Assembly: GCA_048213135.1 (NCBI GenBank)
Contig: PS015296.1
Coordinates: forward strand, 73,073-137,072
Direction of reading: 5' to 3'
DNA length: 64,000 bases
Source of the DNA: Reclinomonas americana ATCC 50394
Lineage: Eukaryota > Jakobida > Jakobea > Jakobida
Shown: positions 57,701 to 64,000 of the stretch, in pieces
Numbering within the stretch: position 1 is the first letter of the stretch
Layout of the letters: each line of letters opens with the position of its first letter
Translations under genes and position numbers: made by a program
Notes under the pieces: model-generated
What the model was told of the DNA's origin: nothing
The model's input: only the letters and a program-made list of their open reading frames with translations
Database searches by the model: none

Positions 57701-59875
57701 GCTGAACTTCTCCAGTGTGTCGAGGTACTTGACATTGTCCTTGGCCTCGTTGGCTGCGTCAGTCAGCTGCTTGTCGAGCTCCATCCACTTTTTGAGGTAG
57801 CGCGACTTGGCATTCATCAGCAGCGACAGCACCATCTGCACGGAAGCACAGTGAGCATGCATGTGCCCACATCACCCACACCAACTATCTGTCCTCTCTC
57901 TCTCTGCATACCTTGACGGGCCGGCTCTTGAGCTGCTCGACCACGCCGTTGAACTTGGCCATGCGCGCCTTCCAGTATTCCAGCTCGGCGCGTGGGCCCG
58001 CATTGTCGGGCTCCGAACGCACGGCGGTGCCCTCGGCAAACGCCACCTGCAACTGCTTCTTCCACTCCTGCAGAATGGCCTCGTAGCGCTCGACCGTCGT
58101 CGGGTTCTTGGCGGCCTGGGCCAGTGCCGTCGGCGTGTCGTCCAGCATCTCGTCCGGTCGCAGCTTGCGCAACTGCACGCCAGCGGCCACGGCCTGGGAG
58201 GCCTCGCCGAGGGTGGACACGAAGCGCTCCAGCGACTCCATGAACGAGAGGATCTCGCCAATCTGCGCCGGGCCGTCCTCCTGCGTCAGCTCGCCCCAGT
58301 TGCTCTGGTTGCGCAGTGCCGGCACCATAACCTGTGCGGCGATCAAGAGTGATGAGCGAACACACACACACACACACGAGAGGGGTGACGAGTAGGAGGG
58401 CTGGCAAACCTCGGTGAGGCGCTTGCGCAGCTCATTGAGCACGTCCTTCTCCACGACGCCAAACAGCAGCTCGGCGTCCATGTTTTGTGCCGACAGCGCA
58501 CGGGTGCCGGCGCGCAAAAAGTACACACCCACCGCCGTGCCACGCAGCGGCAGTGCCTGATCGCCAGTGGCCACACCGAAACGGTGACCCTGTCGCGACA
58601 CACCAATGTACCGCTCGCCGAGCACGACGGGTGGTGGTGCAGAGCCGCTGGCGCCATTGGCGCGCGGTGAGTCACCACTCGAGTCCGAGTCGTCGCTGTT
58701 CTCCGCAAAGTCGCCCATGGAGCCTGGAGGGGAGGGGAGAGGAGAGGAGAGGGAGAGGAGAGGGAAAGGGTGAGCAAGTTGATACGGAGGCGAAGAAACG
58801 GGTCATGGACAGGAGTCGACCACACAACAACCACATACATTCTCACTCCCGCAACAAGCCTCCAGTCTAACGCACTCCTCTGCTCTTTGGCGACTCTAGC
58901 AGCAGCACCAAGAAGTCTCCATTCATACTCACTTCTCTCTGCCCAACACTCGCATCTCAACGCCCTCCATGCTTGAGACGCAGCCACACTTCCCCATCTT
59001 CTTCTCTGCCCATACTCTCCCCACGCACTCCACTCTCTCCTTCTCGCACCACGCACCAGCGGCCGCTAATACGCTCAACGCCCACTCTATACTCTCCGTC
59101 TCCAACGCCGCCACATCACAATCACAGCACCTTCAGCCCAGTCCACCCTCCAACGACCCACGAGCTGCCGCCTCTGCCACCACCAACTACACACCGTTCT
59201 CCACCACTCACAGCCTTTGCCGCAGCCACAAACTCACTGCTCTCTGTTCTCTCACCGACCAGCCGCCATCACAATTCCACCTCAAACTCACTTCCCGCAC
59301 TCACAACACCCACTCTACTCCGTCTCCTACCGCCTCAGCTGCCACCAACTCACGACTCCATCCCTCCTCCCATTCTACCCCCCTTCTCCCAACACCCACC
59401 AGCCACCGCCACATCATAAAGCCCACCGCAAACTCACTCACAACACCCATTCTCCTCCCCATCTACCCCCCTTCTCCTCCCCTTATCATGCCACTCACCC
59501 GCCGCCCGCAAAACATCTCAACACCCACTCTCCTACCGCCTCTGCTGCCACCAACTCACTACTCCCATTCTCCTCCCCGTCTACCCCCCTTCTCCTCCCC
59601 TTATCATGCCACTCACCCGCCGCCGCCTTTGCCGCCGCCGCCGCCGCCGACGCCGACGCCGTCGACGCAGAGCCGCCACTGCCTTCATCTCCCTCCGCCG
59701 ACGCCTCGCCATAATAGACCACAAATAGCCTCCTCAGCGCCGTGTCGGCGACAAAGTGCTTGATGGCGTCGGCCGCCGCATCGTGTCGCGTAAAGAAATC
59801 ATCAACGGCGGCGCGCGGGCACCGAAAGAACTCGGTGATTTTCGACAGGAACCATGTCACTCGAGGGTCCGCCAT
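39711..59875 (-). CDS. DNAH5: Axonemal outer-arm dynein heavy chain, DNAH5/DNAH8 (gamma) type
   Basis: This motor chain powers ciliary beating. The ATG is at 59875 ([17 protein letters not shown]) and the stop at 39711; exon 1 is 59617-59875, an 893-bp intron follows, and exon 2 starts at 58723. Tail and linker run to about 51 kb ([15 protein letters not shown]). AAA1 has [12 protein letters not shown] (about 50684-50720) and [14 protein letters not shown]2 GPSGAGKST (about 49422-49448); AAA3 GESGTAKT (about 48263-48285) with [18 protein letters not shown]; and AAA4 [12 protein letters not shown] (about 46929-46952). A stalk coiled coil (45.7-44.8 kb) holds the microtubule-binding tip, then AAA5, AAA6 and the C-terminal domain ending [11 protein letters not shown]. 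All four P-loops are intact. [16 protein letters not shown] and [18 protein letters not shown] point to the DNAH5/8 group. Many introns are short; several are long pyrimidine-rich arrays. Not every exon junction was assembled. Confidence 0.92.
46182..46226 (-). repeat. (GAGAGG)n repeat in dynein intron
   Basis: About seven copies of AGAGGG on the plus strand, which is a CCCTCT tract on the coding strand, upstream of an exon's splice acceptor. Confidence 0.9.
52505..52870 (-). repeat. Purine-rich (plus strand) low-complexity dynein intron
   Basis: GGGAAGGGAGGGGAA-type sequence followed by AGAGAGA and AAAACAGAAAA-like stretches. On the coding strand this is pyrimidine-rich. Similar intron arrays of the same gene lie at about 54120-54235, 55367-55444 and 56635-56790. 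Confidence 0.85.
55445..55610. other. Assembly gap (166 N)
   Basis: A gap within a dynein intron, between a GGGGAA array on the left and (GA)n on the right. The flanking exons encode consecutive tail segments. Confidence 0.99.
58740..59616 (-). repeat. Low-complexity intron 1 of dynein with internal duplications
   Basis: The first intron is C/A/T-rich on the plus strand and nearly free of G from about 58900 to 59610. Phrases such as CCGCCTC(A/T)GCTGCCACCAACTCAC recur (about 59330 and 59537). The 45-base block 59580-59624, which spans the exon 1 splice donor, has a near-exact copy at 59462-59506. Confidence 0.85.
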
Positions 59876-60323
59876 GATACTAAGAGAGAGACACACACAC
59901 GCAAACACACACACGCGCGTGAAAGTGAGACAGAGAGCGGGTGATCGTTGGCGCGCAAAACACACACAAAAAAAGTCTCATTTTCGCACTGTCTGTTACA
60001 CACACGCACACGCACACGCACGCACACGAGGAGACGCACACACACACGCGCGTGTGCGTGCGAGATGACACAACACAAACACACGCGCGCGCGCCATGTT
60101 GCAAGAAACGCACGTACCACTGTGTAAACCCTGCGCAAATGTGCCGCGCTCACTCTGCTTCTTGCACACACACACACGCGCGCGTGCTTGTTGTGTGTCT
60201 GTGTGTGTGAGAGTGTGCGTGTGCTCTGAGGCAGCGAGTTGGTTGTTGTTTTCGTTGTGGCGTTGTAGGTTGCGTGGCTCGCACTGTCCCGCACTGTCCC
60301 GCGTTTTGATCTCTCACACAAAC
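59876..60323. promoter_or_regulatory. Divergent promoter region between dynein and eIF3G
   Basis: 448 bases lie between two divergent start codons, so both promoters must be here. It holds several (CA)n, (GT)n and CGCG-rich stretches (59890-60215), which could form Z-DNA-prone alternating purine/pyrimidine runs. There is a direct repeat CACTGTCCCGCACTGTCCCG near 60281-60301. No TATA box is evident. Confidence 0.5.
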
Positions 60324-63013
60324 ATGGCGGCGTCGGCATCACGCGCATGGTAATGTGCTCTCTGAGTGGGCGAGAGTGCAGAGGAGTGCAGAGAGAGAGG
60401 GGAAAAAGTGTGTGAGTTGTGCGTGAGTTTGACATGTGACATGTCTCAGTTTAGACACTCTCTCTTCTTCTCTGTCTGTGTGTGCGTGTGTGTGTGTGTC
60501 TCTCTTGTGCTCTTCAAGTGTCTGTCTCACTCGCATATGCACTTGCTCTTGCATTTGCATGCGAATGAGTGAGTCTGATGAGAGAGAAGAGAGAGAGAAG
60601 AGAGAGAGAGGGAGAGTGTTTGAGTGTGAGTGTGAGTGTGAGTGTGTGTGTGTGAGAGAGCGTGTGTGCCTGTGTCTATCTTCTCACTCACTTGTGCACT
60701 CTCTTTCATTTGTACTTTCTCTTGAGAGTGTGATTGCAAGAGTGTGTGTGTGAGAGAGAGAAAGAGAGCAGAAGGGAGTGAGGCCCACACAAGGGGAGAG
60801 ACAGGCAGATGCACACACATGCAATCTCTTCACTTCTCTCTCTCACTCACTTTTGCTCTCTTCTTGAAGGGCGGACTCTGATCTTGGAGAGGATGACTTT
60901 GGTGTGGAGCGATTTGCGACTGGGCCGGATGAGAACGGCATCAAGACGATTACGGAAGTGCGGTACACGAAGACGGGCGAGAGAGTCAAGGTTGGTGGCT
61001 GGGGGACAAGGAGGGAGGAGAGGGAGACTGAGTCGAGATTCTTGCGCTTGAATGCTCACAAGCAGCGTATGCACTGAGGAATCATAGTTGTCTTGATTGA
61101 GCAGTGATTGTTTGCGCGTTGTGTGCGTGTGCAAATGCCTGTGAGCTGTAACGTTGACTCTGATGTGTGTCGTCGTGCATGCACTGAGGAATCGTAGTCG
61201 TGTCTAGATTGTGTGTTGCTCGTCAAGCACCCACGATCAGAGAGGCTGTGTGTCAATCTTGATTGGAATCACCATTGTTCTGCTTGGGCGTCTTGCATTG
61301 CCGTCGAGTGCAGCAGAGTCACTCTGAGCTCGTATGCTGAGACAAGTCTTTTCCTTCACGCCATGCTGAACAGCGCTGAGCTCGCACGACGAGCAACTCT
61401 TGTCGCTGTTCTTGGCTCGTTTTTTGTGTGTTCTTTCGTAGTCGTCCTTGGTTTGCACAGAATATCTCGGCGTGATGCGTCGCAGTAATACCTCCTTGCA
61501 CGTCTCGCATGTTTTCGCTCCGCATTGCAATCTTGTCTCCCCTTCCCCTCCCTTGCCCCTTATCCCCCCCTTCCCCCTCCCTTCCCCCAGCACGTTCAAA
61601 CCTTCCGCGTGTCCTCCCGCGTGAAGCGCGTGAAGAAGAGCGTGGTGGAGCGACGAGACATGCGCAAGTTTGGCCTGCAAGACAACTCGGTGGAGGGACC
61701 CGAGGAGCGCATCACCGAGGTGACCGATCCGATTCCGTTCGCGCTCACCACCCGCAAGAAGCTGGAGGCCAAGAAGGAGGAGCCGGATCTCATCAAGAGA
61801 ATCAAGGACTTTGCCGCACAGTCAGGTTTCCAGCAGAGGTCGTGGCGCGACAAGGCCAATGCGGTGGCGGCGGAGGAGGCTGCGGCGGCGGCGGTGGAGG
61901 GCAGCGGGCGCTACGTGCCACCCAGCATGCGTGGTCTGGCGTCGGGAGAGGCACCAAAAGGTTTATTATTTTCTGCGCTTTTCATGTTCAGATGTCTTGT
62001 TCTCACTCCCCGTCAAACCGCAGACATTGCCAAGATCCGCATCACCAACTTGCCCGACATTGAGGAGGACGAGCTGCGCCACCTGTTCGGCTCTGTCGGC
62101 AGCATCAGTCGCGCGTTCATTGCCCGCGATCGCGACACTGGCGAGCCACGTGGCTACGCCTTTGTCACCTACTACTCACGAGACGAGGCACAAAAGGCGA
62201 TTGACAAGTTTGATCGGTATCCGCTGTACAATCTCATTCTGCACGTCGAGTGGACAACAAAGTTGCGGAGGGGGAAAGGGTGGTACCTGACGGGTCTCTC
62301 TGCTTGTCATCCTCTGTGCGTCGCTCTCTATCGCTCATCGCCCGTCTGCCTCTCACTCTCTCTCTCTCTCTCTCACTCTCTCTCTCTCTCCACCTGCTTG
62401 TTGCTATCCCTCGCCTTCTGTTCGCCGCTTGCGTTCGTTCGTCTCCTGCGCATCGCTCTCCGTGCATGTTTTCTGTCGGTCGCTCGTTCCTTGTCCGTCG
62501 CTCGTCGCCAATTGTTTTCCGTGTCTCACTCTTTCTCATTCGGCTCCTATGTGTCATCTGCCGCTCTCTCCCGCAAATCTAATCCACCTCTTCGTTCCTC
62601 TCCATCCTTCTCTTACTCTCTCTCTCTCTCTCTCTCCTCCTGCGTGTCGCTGTCGCTCGCCTTCTGTTCGTCGCTCGCTTCGCTGGTCGCCAGCGCGTCG
62701 CTCTTTACTCATCTCCGGTGCGTTTCTCTCGGTGCTCGTTCCCTGTCGGTCGTCTTGTTCGTCGCCTGCTGTTGCTCGTCTCCCGTCAGGCTTCCCTCGC
62801 GTCACGTGCATGTCATCTGCGCGCTCTCCGTCTATCTTTTCCACCTCTTCATTCCTCTCCATCCTTCTCTCTATTTCGCTCTACACTTGCCTGTCGCTAT
62901 CACTCGTCCAGTCTCCCTTGACCCTTCCGCCTATCCTCTCCCTTCATTTGTCACTCCCCTTTTCCCTCCCATTCCCGATTCTCATCCTCTTCTCTGTTCC
63001 CGCGCGCAGCTAA
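60324..63013 (+). CDS. EIF3G: Eukaryotic translation initiation factor 3 subunit G
   Basis: eIF3G is an RNA-binding eIF3 subunit that supports scanning and reinitiation. Exons 60324-60349, 60870-60990, 61591-61960, 62024-62261 and 63010-63013 join in phase to 252 residues. It begins MAASASRAWADSDLGEDD (compare S-W-A-D at the family start), then GIKTITEVRYTKTGERVK, RKFGLQDNSVEGPEERIT, GRYVPPSMRGLASGEAPK, and a C-terminal RRM with RNP2 IRITNLPD and RNP1 RGYAFVTYYS. It ends LILHVEWTTN; human eIF3G ends LILNVEWAKPSTN. The CCHC zinc knuckle of human eIF3G, normally between the central region and Y-V-P-P-S, is absent here: the segment reads KKEEPDLIKRIKDFAAQSGF. The last intron (62262-63009, GTTGCG donor) leaves one coding base and the stop in the final exon. 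Confidence 0.93.
60991..61590 (+). repeat. eIF3G intron 2 with a short direct repeat
   Basis: A 600-bp intron. TATGCACTGAGGAATCATAGT at about 61067 recurs as CATGCACTGAGGAATCGTAGT at about 61178, and TTGTGTG/TTGATTG-type sequence follows each. No gene is present. Confidence 0.8.
62262..63009 (+). repeat. eIF3G last intron, diverged tandem duplication with (CT)n
   Basis: Two related blocks of about 280 bp are visible. Each has (CT)n, then a variant of GTCGCTCGCCTTCTGTTCG, and later CACCTCTTC(G/A)TTCCTCTCCATCC (at about 62585 and 62840). The intron is open in one frame only because it is Ser/Leu-rich low complexity. Confidence 0.8.
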
Positions 63014-63172
63014 AGGTGAACGGAGTGGCATTAAAAAAGGAAAGCAGGAGAGCCTACGACGTGTGCGTGCATGCGTGGAATACCGTGAATACACAACCAC
63101 GAGTGGGCTTGTTTGTTTTTCAAGGCCTATACATTTGGGGGTTGTTTTTTCACAAATGGCTGAAAGAGCGCA

Positions 63173-64000
63173 TCATGAGCGCTCCCACATTTGGCGGCGG
63201 CGCCACGGATGAGCCAGTTGCGGTGAGAATTTGCGCTCCAGAGGGACCTCGGAGGCCGCCCGAGACAATCGCTCGCCACACTCCGACGCCGTAAACTTGC
63301 GATCGCCAGCACGCTGCTGCCGATTGACGGCCTCGGCCACCTTGGTCATGTTAAAGAGGTTGGTGCGGGCGGCCGAACGCAGCGTGGCCACCAGGTCGTC
63401 GGTCCACTCGGGTTCGCGAAGTGGCTCGAACAGCAACTCGTGGACCCTGAAAAAAATGCGGCAAATGAGCGCGAGATACGGGAGAGAAAAACAAGATATG
63501 ATTCCAACCTGACAGGCGAGCGCGACACCGGCAGCTTGGTGAGCACCGAGGCGGTCTCGTCGTCCTCGTTGTCGGCAAGGACGACTGGCGGCGCACTGCC
63601 ACGACCCTTCAGCACCGCATCGTCGACCACCGTGTCCGAAAGTCGCTCCGCTTCCACACTCTCCACGTCCTCGCCCTCTGGGAGCACCAGGCTGTGCTTG
63701 TCGTCTGCGTCGTCGTCGACCACCGCAACGACAGTGGGCACGGGCGCAGCCTGTGACTCCTCGACACGGCTTTTGCCTCTCGTGTCCGCCTTCTCCTTGC
63801 TGTCGTCGTCCTCGGCGCTGCCTTCCGAACCCCGATCCTCCTCCTCCTCCTCCTCCTCTTCTTCATCATCAATGGCCTCGATGGGAACACGCCGTGTGGC
63901 CAGCGCCGTGGGCTGAGCGACGGCAGTCGAGCCACTGGCAGCGCCTGCGATTGCCGTTCCGCGGTTTCCCCATCTGCGTGGCACAACTGTCAGTTGTCGC
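63173..64000 (-). CDS. Acidic protein with SANT-like C-terminal domain (5' end beyond right edge)
   Basis: The 3' part of a minus-strand gene, stop at 63173-63175. Exons 63173-63446 and 63509 to at least 63981 join in phase across a 62-bp intron. The visible N-terminal part is rich in Glu/Asp and Ser (RVPIEAIDDEEEEEEEEED, then SEGSAEDDDSKEK). The C-terminal exon reads LREPEWTDDLVATLRSAART, then NLFNMTKVAEAV and FTASECGERLS. The W-T-x-x-L...A...N-L-F-x-x-x-x-V-A...F-T...C-x-x-R pattern resembles a Myb/SANT helix bundle, but I cannot name a family. There is no in-frame ATG at the right end; a possible splice acceptor CCACGCAG (plus-strand 63974-63981) suggests an upstream exon outside the window. 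Confidence 0.6.

Noticed and set aside
58969-59763. Plus-strand Pro/Thr/Ser-rich frames (165-264 codons)
   Set aside because: They lie in dynein intron 1 and overlap its exon 1 on the other strand; composition follows CCACCA/CTCC repeats.
62262-63294. Extension of eIF3G through Ser/Leu-rich sequence to 63294
   Set aside because: The tail is microsatellite-derived and the family C terminus is recovered exactly by splicing at 62262.
1-64000. tRNA, rRNA, CRISPR, transposon or viral elements
   Set aside because: I scanned by eye and saw no cloverleaf-like tRNA boxes, no rRNA core, no spaced repeat array of CRISPR type, and no transposase, reverse transcriptase or capsid motifs.

Overview
The window is nuclear DNA from a eukaryote. 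Every gene is split by many short GT-AG introns, mostly about 40-130 bp, and the genes encode ribosomal protein L31, eIF3 subunit G, a P4-ATPase, an axonemal dynein heavy chain and a dynein assembly factor. The dynein, DNAAF9 and CEP78 homologues mean a cell with motile cilia or flagella. Coding regions are GC-rich. Introns and flanks carry many (CT)n, (GT)n and (GA)n tracts and five runs of N. A unicellular flagellate is the natural guess, but I cannot name the lineage from sequence alone.

Layout, left to right: a calponin/transgelin-like gene leaving the left edge (minus); RPL31 (plus); a zinc-finger terminal nucleotidyltransferase (plus); a WD40-coiled-coil-kinase gene (minus); a long coiled-coil gene (minus) that starts head-to-head with a CEP78 homologue (plus); a 33-exon P4-ATPase (plus); a DNAAF9/Shulin homologue (plus); three tandem F-box-like/LRR genes with C-terminal membrane anchors (minus); a 20-kb outer-arm (DNAH5/8-type) dynein heavy chain (minus); eIF3G (plus); and an acidic SANT-like gene entering from the right edge (minus).

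The CEP78 homologue (centriole/basal body), the DNAAF9 homologue (packages outer dynein arms before import into the cilium) and the outer-arm heavy chain lie within about 48 kb, a possible loose ciliary neighbourhood. The other genes are housekeeping or regulatory.

Exon models were built by hand from splice consensus, reading phase and protein-family similarity. For calponin, RPL31, the nucleotidyltransferase, the kinase, the coiled-coil gene, CEP78, the P4-ATPase and eIF3G the exons join in phase throughout. For DNAAF9, the LRR genes and dynein only part of the junctions were worked out. A recurring oddity is an unusual 5' splice site beginning GTTGCG, seen in at least 18 introns of nine genes.
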